The notes: generated from the sequence alone by a model not told the origin. Positions 1 through 7,208 are shown, numbered from the stretch's first letter. The stretch: DNA of 11,170 bases from JANXYY01 sp035530875 (GCA_035530875.1 DATKUB010000069.1:1-11170); one strand, 5' to 3'. A program made the numbers and translations.

Positions 1-1
1 G

Positions 2-139
2 GCTCTAGCTAATGCCGCATCGATCGCGGCAATGCTGCTAACCACTGAAGTTTCCGTTATCGAACGACCAGAGGCGAAGTTAGAGACTCAGGCTGGCGCC
101 GGCGGCCATTCGCACGGCCCCGGTGGGCATAGCCACTAA
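2..139 (+). CDS. groEL: 60-kDa chaperonin (GroEL), C-terminal end, gene cut by the window edge
   Basis: The last 45 codons of a chaperonin gene are read in frame 2 to a TAA at 137-139. The peptide contains ANAASIAAMLLTTEVSV, the conserved end of the GroEL equatorial domain, then a charged linker and a Gly/His-rich tail (GGHSHGPGGHSH). Actinobacterial GroEL1-type proteins end in a His-rich tail, whereas the GroEL2 type ends in a Gly-Met tail, so this is probably the GroEL1 type. The ATP-dependent folding function is known for the family; only the tail is visible. Position near whiB fits the groEL1-whiB3 neighbourhood of other Actinobacteria. No ATPase residues fall inside the window. Confidence 0.9.
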   Translation, partial: ALANAASIAAMLLTTEVSVIERPEAKLETQAGAGGHSHGPGGHSH

Positions 140-150
140 CGAATTTGTAG

Positions 151-189
151 TGAGCGGAGCCGCCGCTCAAGGGAGCGGAGCCGCCGCTC
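151..189. repeat. Two tandem copies of a 17-bp hairpin-forming repeat after groEL
   Basis: GAGCGGAGCCGCCGCTC occurs at 152-168 and again, identical, at 173-189, separated by AAGG. Each copy is itself an inverted repeat (GAGCGG / CCGCTC, 6 bp, loop AGCCG); T151 and A169 extend the first stem to 7 bp. The pair starts 12 bp after the groEL stop and could act as a terminator or mRNA-stabilising structure. There is no T-run after either hairpin, so a classic intrinsic terminator is not shown. Repeats of this design are often dispersed genome-wide, but one window cannot tell. Confidence 0.75.
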
Positions 190-204
190 GGCGAATGTCG
201 AATG

Positions 205-216
205 TAGAGTCCTAGC
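205..216 (+). promoter_or_regulatory. Candidate -10 box upstream of the ROK kinase
   Basis: TAGAGT at 205-210 matches the TANNNT form of an actinobacterial -10 element. Six nucleotides later there is an ATG at 217, the same spacing seen before guaB and guaA. Transcription would start near 217, leaving only about 14 nt before the kinase ATG at 231. No good -35 is visible; a tandem CGAATGT (192-198, 199-205) lies just upstream. Confidence 0.35.
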
Positions 217-240
217 ATGGGCGCCGCACTATGGAACTAA
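217..240 (+). other. Seven-codon mini-ORF overlapping the kinase start
   Basis: The ATG at 217, sitting at the predicted 5' end of the transcript, opens a reading frame of seven codons (MGAALWN) that ends at TAA 238-240. This is past the kinase ATG at 231 and in a different frame. If the mRNA is leaderless, ribosomes would start here first and terminate just inside the kinase gene, allowing re-initiation or coupling. It may equally be chance; no peptide function is claimed. Confidence 0.2.
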
Positions 241-983
241 CCACGCTGTCAATTGACTGCGGCGGGCTTGGCATCAAGGCCTCGGTGCTTGATAGCCAGG
301 GCACCATGCATGTCCAGCCAATCAATGTCCCGACCCCGTATCCGCTGTCTCCAACGCTCTTCGTCGAAACGCTGACGTCGATCGCAAATGCGCTGCCAAA
401 AGCGAATCGGGTAACGGTTGGAATGCCGGGCATGATTCGTCACGGTGTTGTCGTTTCAACCCCGCATTACATAATGGCCAGAGGCCCGCGTACCAGAGTT
501 GAACCCGAGTTAAAACAAGCTTGGTCGGGTTTTGACGCGCAGAGCGCTCTTGGCGAAGCGCTTAGCCTTCCGACTCTGGTGTTGAACGATGCGGAAGTAC
601 ATGGCGCTGGCGTAGTTGCCGGATCCGGCTTCGAAGTTGTTCTGACTCTTGGCACTGGCCTTGGCTGCGCAGTATTTGACGGGGGCCAACTCGCCCCTCA
701 CATCGAGTTGTCGCATGCCCCGGTTCGCCGCGCCACGACCTACGACACGTGGATCGGTGAACACGAGCGCCGCCGCTTAGGTGATGCATTCTGGACTCGA
801 CGCGTTCGATCCATGGTGGATGAATTGCGCCCGGTATTCCTCTGGGATCGGCTCTATCTCGGTGGTGGCAATTCCAGGCGTATCAGAGCGGAGCACATTG
901 GGCGGCTAGGCGATGACGTGGTGGTCGTACCGAACACCGCAGGAATCGTGGGCGGCGTTCGGGCTTGGTCGCTGGTTCGTTAG
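231..983 (+). CDS. ROK-family sugar kinase, polyphosphate-glucokinase-like
   Basis: This 250-residue protein is a short, single-domain ROK kinase with no DNA-binding domain. The phosphate-binding motif is DCGGLGIK (residues 9-16), the likely catalytic Asp is D120 in LND, and later glycine motifs are LGTGLG (140-145) and LGGGNS (210-215). The phrases GTGLG-x-AVFDGG-xL and WDRLYLGGG resemble polyphosphate/ATP glucokinases, cytosolic enzymes that phosphorylate glucose with polyphosphate or ATP. The CxCGxxGC zinc motif of classical ROK kinases is absent, as in that subgroup. Start: ATG 231 is the first usable start after an in-frame stop at 213; there is no Shine-Dalgarno. It converges on the dehydrogenase gene, with the stop codons overlapping. 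The substrate is inferred, and another hexose or sugar acid is possible. Confidence 0.8.
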   Translation: MELTTLSIDCGGLGIKASVLDSQGTMHVQPINVPTPYPLSPTLFVETLTSIANALPKANRVTVGMPGMIRHGVVVSTPHYIMARGPRTRVEPELKQAWSGFDAQSALGEALSLPTLVLNDAEVHGAGVVAGSGFEVVLTLGTGLGCAVFDGGQLAPHIELSHAPVRRATTYDTWIGEHERRRLGDAFWTRRVRSMVDELRPVFLWDRLYLGGGNSRRIRAEHIGRLGDDVVVVPNTAGIVGGVRAWSLVR

Positions 984-2473
984 TCGTTCTGCGGAAATCC
1001 GAGATTCAAGCCGCCGTGGCTTGGATCAAGCCATCGGCTAGTCACTACTTTCCCGAGGGTGAAAAAGTGCACGCCCTCCATGCCATGTGCATGAGTGTCG
1101 CCGAATAGTGATGCTTTCCAACCGCCAAATGAGTAGTAAGCCATCGGAACTGGAATCGGTACATTGATGCCGACCATTCCAACTTGAATTTCATTCTGGA
1201 AGCGGCGCGCGGCACCACCGTCATTTGTGAAGATGGCTGTTCCGTTGCCGTAAGGGTGGTCGTTGACCATCGCAACTGCCTCGGTGTAGCTCTTGGCTCG
1301 AACGACGCTCAAAACTGGTCCAAAGATTTCGTCAGTGTAGATGCTCATCTTCGGTGTTACTTCATCAAAGAGCGTTGGTCCGAGCCAAAAACCGCCGGAC
1401 TCGCCTTCTACCTGCGGGTCGCGCCCATCAACCACCAGATTTGCGCCTTCGGTAACTCCCGCTTCAACATACGATGCAACTTTGTCGCGATGTACCCGAG
1501 TTACTAGTGGCCCCATATCGCAACCGCGAGTGCCGTCTCCGGTAACTAACTTGCCCATTCGATCTTGAATCTTGCTGATGAGTTCATCACCGACGGGTTC
1601 AACCGCTATCAGTGCGGAGATTGCCATGCAGCGCTCGCCCGCCGATCCGAACCCAGCATTCACTGCCGCGTCGGCCGCAAGATCCAGGTCTGCATCCGGC
1701 AATACGACCATGTGATTCTTGGCCCCGCCCAATGCCTGCACTCGCTTTCCATTCTTGGTTCCAGTCTCGTAGATGTGGCGCGCAATCGCGGTAGAGCCGA
1801 CGAATGAAATGGCCTTAACGTCTGGGTGCTCGAGCAAGCGATCTACCGCGACCTTGTCGCCGTGCAAAACATTGAAGACGCCATCGGGTAAGCCGGCTTC
1901 TTTCCAGAGTTCTGCAACAAGATTGATCGCTGATGGATCCTTCTCACTCGGTTTCATGACAACGGCGTTACCGGCAGCAATGGCAATCGGGAAGAACCAC
2001 ATCGGCACCATGGCCGGAAAATTAAACGGTGAGATGATTCCTACGACACCTAATGGCTGACGGATCGAGTAAACATCTACGCCGGTCGAGACTGACTCTG
2101 AGTAGCCGCCCTTTAATAGGTGCGGCATGCCGCAGGCGAACTCAACCACTTCTAGGCCTCGAGTTACTTCACCAAGGGCATCGGAGAGAACTTTCCCATG
2201 TTCTGCGGTGATAAGTGCGGCGATGTCGTCTTTGCGAGCATTGAGCAATTCGCGGAAAGCGAAAATGACCTGAGTTCGTCGGGACAAGGAAGTCTTGCTC
2301 CACTGTTCAAAACCGGCTTTAGCTGCAGCGACGGCCTCGTCAACCACGGTGGCTGAGGCAAAATCCACGTGTCCGGTGACTTTGCCGGTTGCCGGGTTGA
2401 AAACCTCGCCATGTCGGTCGGCGGTACCGTCCCAGAATTTTCCGTTGATGAAGTGTGTGATGCGATTGGTCAT
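980..2473 (-). CDS. mmsA: Methylmalonate-semialdehyde dehydrogenase (CoA-acylating)
   Basis: This 497-residue member of the aldehyde dehydrogenase superfamily converts methylmalonate semialdehyde (or malonate semialdehyde) plus CoA and NAD+ to propionyl-CoA (or acetyl-CoA) in valine, thymine or inositol breakdown. Visible features are the N-terminal NGKFWDG, the NAD-fold signature SPFNFPAMVPMWFFP (148-162), KPSEKDP (174-180), FVGST (224-228), LGGAKNH (248-254) and the catalytic Cys282 in GERCMAIS. The general-base Glu of ordinary aldehyde dehydrogenases is not present in the LGGAKNH motif, as expected for the CoA-dependent MmsA/IolA branch. Length is normal for the family. Start: ATG at 2473, 8 nt after AAAGGGG (2482-2488). 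No mmsB or other valine or inositol genes lie beside it. It runs the same way as whiB, 54 bp downstream. Valine versus inositol pathway cannot be told from sequence. Confidence 0.93.
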   Translation of the reverse strand: MTNRITHFINGKFWDGTADRHGEVFNPATGKVTGHVDFASATVVDEAVAAAKAGFEQWSKTSLSRRTQVIFAFRELLNARKDDIAALITAEHGKVLSDALGEVTRGLEVVEFACGMPHLLKGGYSESVSTGVDVYSIRQPLGVVGIISPFNFPAMVPMWFFPIAIAAGNAVVMKPSEKDPSAINLVAELWKEAGLPDGVFNVLHGDKVAVDRLLEHPDVKAISFVGSTAIARHIYETGTKNGKRVQALGGAKNHMVVLPDADLDLAADAAVNAGFGSAGERCMAISALIAVEPVGDELISKIQDRMGKLVTGDGTRGCDMGPLVTRVHRDKVASYVEAGVTEGANLVVDGRDPQVEGESGGFWLGPTLFDEVTPKMSIYTDEIFGPVLSVVRAKSYTEAVAMVNDHPYGNGTAIFTNDGGAARRFQNEIQVGMVGINVPIPVPMAYYSFGGWKASLFGDTHAHGMEGVHFFTLGKVVTSRWLDPSHGGLNLGFPQND

Positions 2474-2481
2474 TTACCCGG

Positions 2482-2517
2482 CCCCTTTGACGTGGTCTTC
2501 CTCAGGGACTAAGCCTA
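2482..2517 (-). promoter_or_regulatory. mmsA leader: ribosome site and candidate -10
   Basis: On the minus strand, AAAGGGG (2482-2488) lies 8 nt before the mmsA ATG and is a fair Shine-Dalgarno. TAGGCT (2512-2517) has the TANNNT form and would start transcription near 2505, giving a leader of about 30 nt. It lies within the 54-bp gap after the whiB stop, so mmsA may have its own promoter as well as read-through from whiB. No convincing -35 is present. Confidence 0.35.
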
Positions 2518-2527
2518 CCGATTAAAA

Positions 2528-2818
2528 TTATGAGGCGATCGTCAGCCTCTTGCCGACCAACTTCTCGCGTTCGTCTTCGCCGAGTCCACCCCAGATTCCA
2601 TAGGGCTCCCGGACGGCCAGAGCGTGAGCCCGGCATTGAGCCATGACCGGGCAGGTCGCACAGACGGCTTTAGCTGCCGCTTCCCGATTTCTACGCCGGG
2701 GGCCGCGCTCGCCCTCAGGATGGAAGAACATCTCTGGCGACAGCGTCCGACAGGCGCCATCTAACTGCCAATTCCAACGGTCCGAGTTCGGGCCTGGGAG
2801 CCTGGATACCTCTGCCAT
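2528..2818 (-). CDS. whiB3: WhiB-family iron-sulphur transcription factor, WhiB3/WhiD type
   Basis: This 96-residue regulator uses a 4Fe-4S cluster, binds the primary sigma factor and responds to redox or NO. Four cysteines lie at 23, 53, 56 and 62 (C-x29-C-x2-C-x5-C), which as I recall are exactly the positions in Mycobacterium tuberculosis WhiB3. The N-terminal LPGPN-x-D-x-WNWQL, then FFHPEGERG, and the GIWGG turn (74-78) before EDERE also match WhiB3/WhiD. A longer reading from 2878 would add 20 residues; I choose ATG 2818 because GGAGG (2826-2830) sits 7 nt upstream and the cysteine numbering then fits. Location near groEL and divergent from guaB agrees with WhiB3/WhiD synteny. The upstream region carries two palindromes. 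In Streptomyces the orthologue would be called whiD. Confidence 0.93.
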   Translation of the reverse strand: MAEVSRLPGPNSDRWNWQLDGACRTLSPEMFFHPEGERGPRRRNREAAAKAVCATCPVMAQCRAHALAVREPYGIWGGLGEDEREKLVGKRLTIAS

Positions 2819-2825
2819 CTGGGAA

Positions 2826-2830
2826 CCTCC
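2826..2830 (-). promoter_or_regulatory. Shine-Dalgarno that fixes the whiB start
   Basis: GGAGG on the minus strand ends 7 nt before the ATG at 2818. It is the best ribosome site in this stretch and argues against the upstream start at 2878, which would put the start codon above the palindromes. Confidence 0.75.
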
Positions 2831-2838
2831 GCATCGAG

Positions 2839-2869
2839 CGACTTCTATAAGTCGGTCGCGTATCGCGAC
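2839..2869. promoter_or_regulatory. Two abutting perfect palindromes in the whiB-guaB divergent gap
   Basis: CGACTTCTATAAGTCG (2839-2854) has 6-bp arms and a 4-nt centre. GTCGCGTATCGCGAC (2855-2869) has 6-bp arms and a 3-nt centre. They touch with no gap and start 20 bp upstream of the whiB ATG. They could be operator sites over the whiB promoter (TATAGA, a -10-like sequence, lies inside the first palindrome on the minus strand) or, if transcription starts farther up, two stacked hairpins in the whiB 5' UTR. The palindromes are seen directly; their role is inferred. Confidence 0.55.
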
Positions 2870-2946
2870 GCTAAGCAATCCTTATAACCATGCAATCGGT
2901 CGATTCATTCCGCCCGCCCGATTCCACCCTTGGATTGTGACCCCGG

Positions 2947-2958
2947 TACGCTCAGCCC
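2947..2958 (+). promoter_or_regulatory. Candidate guaB -10 box, leaderless type
   Basis: TACGCT (2947-2952) fits TANNNT and is followed by exactly 6 nt before the guaB ATG at 2959, so transcription would start at or next to the A of the ATG. There is no Shine-Dalgarno in front of this ATG. Leaderless mRNAs are common in Actinobacteria. No good -35 was found. Confidence 0.45.
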
Positions 2959-4455
2959 ATGACGAACGAGTGGCCGGAAAAGGTTCTCATGATGGGCCTC
3001 ACCTATGACGATGTCCTGCTGCTGCCGGATGCCAGCGATGTGATTCCGAGCGAGGTAAATACCGAGACCAGGCTGTCCAGAAATATCTCGCTGAGAATTC
3101 CACTCATTTCTTCGGCGATGGATACAGTCACAGAGTCGCGGATGGCGATTGCCATGGCTAGACAGGGTGGCGTTGGGATTGTTCACCGTAATCTCTCAGT
3201 CGAAGATCAGTGCAGCCATGTGGATCTGGTCAAACGGAGCGAATCTGGCATGGTTACCCAGCCAGTCACGATCGGGCCGACGGCAACCTTGGCCGAAATG
3301 GATGCGATTTGTCATCGCTTCCGTATCTCCGGACTACCCGTCGTTAAAGATGATGGCGTTCTGATCGGCATTGTTACCAATCGAGATCTCAGATTTGAAA
3401 ACGACTTTTCCCGGCAAGTCCAGGAAGTCATGACGCCAATGCCGCTAGTCGTCGGTCGGGTTGGGATTTCGCCTGACGAAGCCATGGGGTTGTTGCGCGC
3501 TAAGAAGGTTGAGAAGCTTCCGCTCATAGATGAGCAGGGCAGACTCAAAGGCCTGATTACCGTCAAAGATTTTACGAAAGCAGACAAGTATCCAAAGGCA
3601 ACCAAGGACTCTTCGGGCCGGCTAGTCGTTGGCGCTGCAGTCGGTGTTGGGGAAAACGGTTTTAAACGTGCCATGGCTCTTGTCGAAGCTGGTGTGGACG
3701 TCTTGATCGTAGACACTGCACATGGACATCAGCGTGCGGTTCTCGATGTGGTTCGTCAGATCAAAGCCAATGCTGCGGGGATAGATGTGATTGGTGGCAA
3801 TGTCGCGACCAGAGCTGGCGCACAAGCGCTAATCGATGCTGGCGCCGACGCGGTCAAGGTTGGCGTTGGGCCGGGCTCGATTTGCACTACTCGGGTGGTA
3901 GCTGGAGTTGGCGTACCTCAGGTCACGGCAATTCTCGAAGCAGCTAAAGCCGCCCAGGCTGCTGGCGTGCCAGTGATCGGTGACGGCGGGTTGCAGTATT
4001 CGGGCGATATCGCCAAAGCGATCGTGGCTGGCGCAGACACCGTCATGATCGGATCCCTCCTAGCCGGCTGTGAAGAGTCGCCGGGTGAATTGATTTTCGT
4101 TAATGGCAAGCAGTACAAGTCGTATCGCGGCATGGGCTCGCTTGGCGCAATGCAAACGCGTGGGGAATCGAAGTCTTATTCGAAGGATAGGTACTTTCAA
4201 GACGATGTACTGTCCGAGGACAATCTCGTGCCCGAAGGCGTAGAAGGACAGGTTCCATTTCGCGGGCCGGTGGGAGCGGTGGTTCATCAATTAGTTGGCG
4301 GGCTTCGCTCCGCGATGGGATACGCCGGCGCTGGATCGGTACCTGAGTTAAAAGAGCGCGGCCGGTTCGTACAGATCACTGCCGCTGGCCTTCAGGAAAG
4401 CCACCCACACGACATTCAACTTACGGCGGAAGCCCCCAACTACCACAGTCGCTAA
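2959..4455 (+). CDS. guaB: Inosine-5'-monophosphate dehydrogenase
   Basis: This cytosolic enzyme oxidises IMP to XMP with NAD+, the first committed step to GMP. The 498-residue protein has a TIM barrel interrupted by a CBS pair (Bateman module, roughly residues 95-215). Early barrel motifs are LTYDDVLLLP (14-23) and ISSAMDTVTE. The active-site loop is GPGSICTTR with the IMP-binding Cys309, and the later YRGMGSLGAM and SKDRYFQ belong to the IMP site and mobile flap. Length is normal. ATG 2959 is supported by the TANNNT-N6-ATG arrangement; the alternative ATGATG at 2989 has a weak AAGG upstream and would still keep the whole barrel. guaB3 follows after 17 bp, so the two are probably one operon. 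It is divergent from whiB. Confidence 0.97.
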   Translation: MTNEWPEKVLMMGLTYDDVLLLPDASDVIPSEVNTETRLSRNISLRIPLISSAMDTVTESRMAIAMARQGGVGIVHRNLSVEDQCSHVDLVKRSESGMVTQPVTIGPTATLAEMDAICHRFRISGLPVVKDDGVLIGIVTNRDLRFENDFSRQVQEVMTPMPLVVGRVGISPDEAMGLLRAKKVEKLPLIDEQGRLKGLITVKDFTKADKYPKATKDSSGRLVVGAAVGVGENGFKRAMALVEAGVDVLIVDTAHGHQRAVLDVVRQIKANAAGIDVIGGNVATRAGAQALIDAGADAVKVGVGPGSICTTRVVAGVGVPQVTAILEAAKAAQAAGVPVIGDGGLQYSGDIAKAIVAGADTVMIGSLLAGCEESPGELIFVNGKQYKSYRGMGSLGAMQTRGESKSYSKDRYFQDDVLSEDNLVPEGVEGQVPFRGPVGAVVHQLVGGLRSAMGYAGAGSVPELKERGRFVQITAAGLQESHPHDIQLTAEAPNYHSR

Positions 4456-4472
4456 CTGCGAGAGGATCAATC

Positions 4473-5585
4473 GTGTCTGACGTTGAGATTGGCAAGAGCA
4501 AGCGAGCACGCGCCACTTACTCTTTTGACGATATTGCGATCGTGCCAAGTCGGCGAACTCGCGATCCCAAGAATGTATCGATCGATTGGCAGATCGATGC
4601 ATACAAACTTTCGCTGCCGATGCTTGCCGCGCCGATGGATTCAGTTGTTTCCCCAGACACCGCAATTGAAATCGGCAAGTTAGGCGCCATCGGAGTTCTC
4701 AATTTGGAAGGCCTTTGGACTCGATACGCGGATCCGTTGCCGCTGCTTGAGGAGATTTCGCAACTTCCCAATCTTGGTGCAACATCGAGAATGCAAGAGA
4801 TTTACAGCGCCCCAATTCAGCCTGAGTTGATCAAGGAGCGGATCTCATACATTCGAGCCTCTGGCGTTACCGTCGCGGCTGCGCTTTCGCCACAACGAAC
4901 GGCCGAATTCCATGAAGCGGTCATTAAAGCCGGTGTAGATCTATTCGTAATTCGTGGCACGACAGTTAGCGCCGAACACGTCGGCAATGGTGTCGAGCCG
5001 CTTAATCTCAAGGAGTTCGTTTATGAACTCGATGTGCCCGTTGTTGTAGGTGGCGTTGCTACGTACTCGGCAGCTCTGCACTTGATGCGCTCTGGCGCCG
5101 CAGGAGTACTCGTTGGTTTCGGTGGTGGCGCAACGCATACCACTCGATCAGTTCTTGGCGTGGAAGTTCCAATGGCATCTGCGGTTGCCGATGTGGCAGC
5201 CGCGAGGCGCGACTACATGGACGAATCCGGCGGGCGTTATGTTCATGTAATTGCAGATGGATCCGTCGGGAAGAGCGGGGATATCGCCAAAGCAATTGGT
5301 TGCGGGGCTGACGCGGTCATGATGGGCTCGCCGCTTGCTCGTGCAACACAAGCTCCTGGCCACGGTTGGCACTGGGGCGCTGAAGCGCACCACCCAGAAC
5401 TTCCTAGGGGAGAGCGAGTAAATGTTGGCACCGTGGGCACGCTCGCCGAAATCCTGACTGGCCCCTCCCGAACAGCAGATGGGACGATGAATCTGTTCGG
5501 TGCGCTGAGAAGATCCATGGCCACCACTGGGTATTCGGAACTCAAGGAATTCCAGCGCGTGGAAGTGGTCGTTCGGGGACGCTAG
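4473..5585 (+). CDS. guaB3: GuaB3 family IMP dehydrogenase-related protein
   Basis: This 370-residue protein has the IMPDH/GMP-reductase barrel but no CBS insert, typical of the actinobacterial GuaB3 family that sits directly after guaB. It begins with YSFDDIAIVPSRRTRD, has the barrel motif LPMLAAPMDSVVS (48-60), and ends with MGSPLARATQAPG and LRRSMATTGYSELKEFQ. The loop that holds the catalytic Cys in IMPDH reads GFGGGATHTTR, with His222 in the Cys place; the only Cys nearby in sequence is in AIGCGADAV, a different strand. Classical IMPDH chemistry is therefore doubtful. From memory, a cyanobacterial GuaB3 was reported as a GMP reductase; the actinobacterial role is not settled. Start: GTG 4473, 6-7 nt after AGAGGA (4461-4466). 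Only 17 bp separate it from guaB. Confidence 0.92.
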   Translation: MSDVEIGKSKRARATYSFDDIAIVPSRRTRDPKNVSIDWQIDAYKLSLPMLAAPMDSVVSPDTAIEIGKLGAIGVLNLEGLWTRYADPLPLLEEISQLPNLGATSRMQEIYSAPIQPELIKERISYIRASGVTVAAALSPQRTAEFHEAVIKAGVDLFVIRGTTVSAEHVGNGVEPLNLKEFVYELDVPVVVGGVATYSAALHLMRSGAAGVLVGFGGGATHTTRSVLGVEVPMASAVADVAAARRDYMDESGGRYVHVIADGSVGKSGDIAKAIGCGADAVMMGSPLARATQAPGHGWHWGAEAHHPELPRGERVNVGTVGTLAEILTGPSRTADGTMNLFGALRRSMATTGYSELKEFQRVEVVVRGR

Positions 5586-5615
5586 CGCCTGAGATTGTCG
5601 CCCCTTCCGAGCCGA

Positions 5616-5627
5616 TAGCCTTAGCCA
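5616..5627 (+). promoter_or_regulatory. Candidate guaA -10 box, leaderless type
   Basis: TAGCCT (5616-5621) is followed by exactly 6 nt and the guaA ATG at 5628, the same geometry as at guaB. No Shine-Dalgarno precedes the ATG. This implies that guaA can be made from its own transcript as well as by read-through from guaB3, whose stop lies 42 bp upstream. Confidence 0.45.
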
Positions 5628-7208
5628 ATGCCAACCAAGAAAAGCGCCCACGACAAGGTTCTGGTCGTCGATTTTGGAGCCCAGTACGCCCAGTTAATCG
5701 CCAGGCGAGTGCGCGAAACTGGGGTCTATAGCGAGATCGTTCCCTCCAGCATGTCGGTCAAAGAGATGATGGCCAAGTCACCCAAAGCCATCATTCTTTC
5801 TGGTGGCCCGTCGAGCGTCTACGCAGCTGGCGCACCTGTCGTAGATCCCGAAATTTTTGCCCGAGGGATACCCGTATTCGGGATTTGCTATGGCTTTCAA
5901 GCCATGGCTTTGGCGCTCGGTGGAACTGTGGCGCAGACCGGCCTGTCCGAGTTTGGGCGCACCGAGTTACGAGTGGTCCGCCCATCATCGGTCCTGTTTG
6001 AAAAACTACCCGGCATTCAAAGCGTCTGGATGAGCCATGGCGATAGCGTGCAGAATCCGCCACCGAATTTTGACGTAACGGCTTCCACTAGTGGCGCTCC
6101 AGTGGCAGCGTTTGAAGAGATCGCAACCGGGCATGCTGGCGTGCAGTTTCATCCCGAGGTGCTACACACCGAACATGGCCAAGAGATTCTTCGACGTTGG
6201 TTACATGACGTTGCGAAGTGCGCGCCGACCTGGAGCATGTCTAGCGTTGCAGCCGAGCAGATTAAGGCGATCAGGAGACGGGTAGGAAAGAAGCGCGTGA
6301 TCTGTGGCTTATCGGGCGGCGTCGATTCGGCCGTTGCTGCTGCGCTTGTTCAACGAGCGATTGGCGATCAACTTACTTGTGTCTTCGTCGATCATGGGCT
6401 GCTTCGCGAAGGCGAAGTTGAACAAGTCGAACGTGATTTTGTTGCTGCCACCGGAGTCACACTTGTAACTGTTGATGCGCGCGAGCGCTTCCTGACTGAA
6501 TTAGCTCGAGTGAGCGATCCGGAGACGAAACGGAAGATAATTGGCCGCGAATTCATTCGAGTCTTTGAGGATGCAGCTAGAAAGATCATTGCTGAAACTA
6601 GCTCCGATGGTTCGATGGTGGAATTCTTAGTGCAGGGCACGCTTTACCCCGATGTGGTGGAGTCGGGTGGCGGAACCGGAACCGCAAATATCAAAAGTCA
6701 CCACAATGTTGGTGGCCTGCCCGATGATCTGCAGTTCAAACTAATTGAGCCACTTCGCACGTTATTCAAAGATGAAGTGCGGAAGATTGGTCTTGAACTA
6801 GGGCTTCCGGAAGCAATTGTCTGGCGTCAACCATTCCCCGGCCCTGGCCTTGCGATCCGGATCGTTGGCGCCGTCGATGCCGAGCGGCTCTCGATACTTC
6901 GTTCGGCTGATGCGATCGTTCGCGATGAGTTAAGTGCGTCTGGATTAGATCGCGATATTTGGCAGTGCCCGGTTGTCCTTCTGGCAGACGTGCGAAGCGT
7001 CGGCGTCCAGGGAGATGGTCGAACCTATGGGCATCCAATAGTTCTGCGCCCGGTTTCAAGCGAGGACGCCATGACCGCTGATTGGTCGCGATTGCCGTAT
7101 GACGTGTTGGCTCGCATTTCCACCCGAATCACAAATGAGGTTCGCGAGGTCAACCGGGTAGTACTCGATATCACGAGTAAGCCGCCTGGGACCATCGAGT
7201 GGGAGTAG
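5628..7208 (+). CDS. guaA: GMP synthase (glutamine-hydrolysing)
   Basis: This cytosolic two-domain enzyme converts XMP, ATP and glutamine to GMP. The 526-residue protein has an N-terminal class I glutamine amidotransferase domain (about 1-200) with Cys87 in FGICYGFQ and His175/Glu177 in FHPEV. An ATP-pyrophosphatase domain follows with the PP-loop SGGVDS (229-234). The C-terminal dimerisation domain ends in the conserved TSKPPGTIEWE, where the XMP site lies. Length is as expected and all key residues are intact. ATG 5628 is chosen from the TANNNT-N6-ATG arrangement and because DFGAQYAQLI follows closely. It is the third gene of the purine block. Its stop lies 4 bp from the stop of the convergent ROK fragment, with no terminator hairpin visible between them. 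Confidence 0.97.
   Translation: MPTKKSAHDKVLVVDFGAQYAQLIARRVRETGVYSEIVPSSMSVKEMMAKSPKAIILSGGPSSVYAAGAPVVDPEIFARGIPVFGICYGFQAMALALGGTVAQTGLSEFGRTELRVVRPSSVLFEKLPGIQSVWMSHGDSVQNPPPNFDVTASTSGAPVAAFEEIATGHAGVQFHPEVLHTEHGQEILRRWLHDVAKCAPTWSMSSVAAEQIKAIRRRVGKKRVICGLSGGVDSAVAAALVQRAIGDQLTCVFVDHGLLREGEVEQVERDFVAATGVTLVTVDARERFLTELARVSDPETKRKIIGREFIRVFEDAARKIIAETSSDGSMVEFLVQGTLYPDVVESGGGTGTANIKSHHNVGGLPDDLQFKLIEPLRTLFKDEVRKIGLELGLPEAIVWRQPFPGPGLAIRIVGAVDAERLSILRSADAIVRDELSASGLDRDIWQCPVVLLADVRSVGVQGDGRTYGHPIVLRPVSSEDAMTADWSRLPYDVLARISTRITNEVREVNRVVLDITSKPPGTIEWE

Noticed and set aside
2819..2878. Longer whiB start adding 20 residues
   Set aside because: GGAGG lies 7 nt before ATG 2818, the shorter protein gives the WhiB3 cysteine positions, and the extension would run through the palindromes.
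5148..5651. 167-codon antisense frame across guaB3 and the guaA start
   Set aside because: A shadow of two confidently identified genes; no protein-like motifs.
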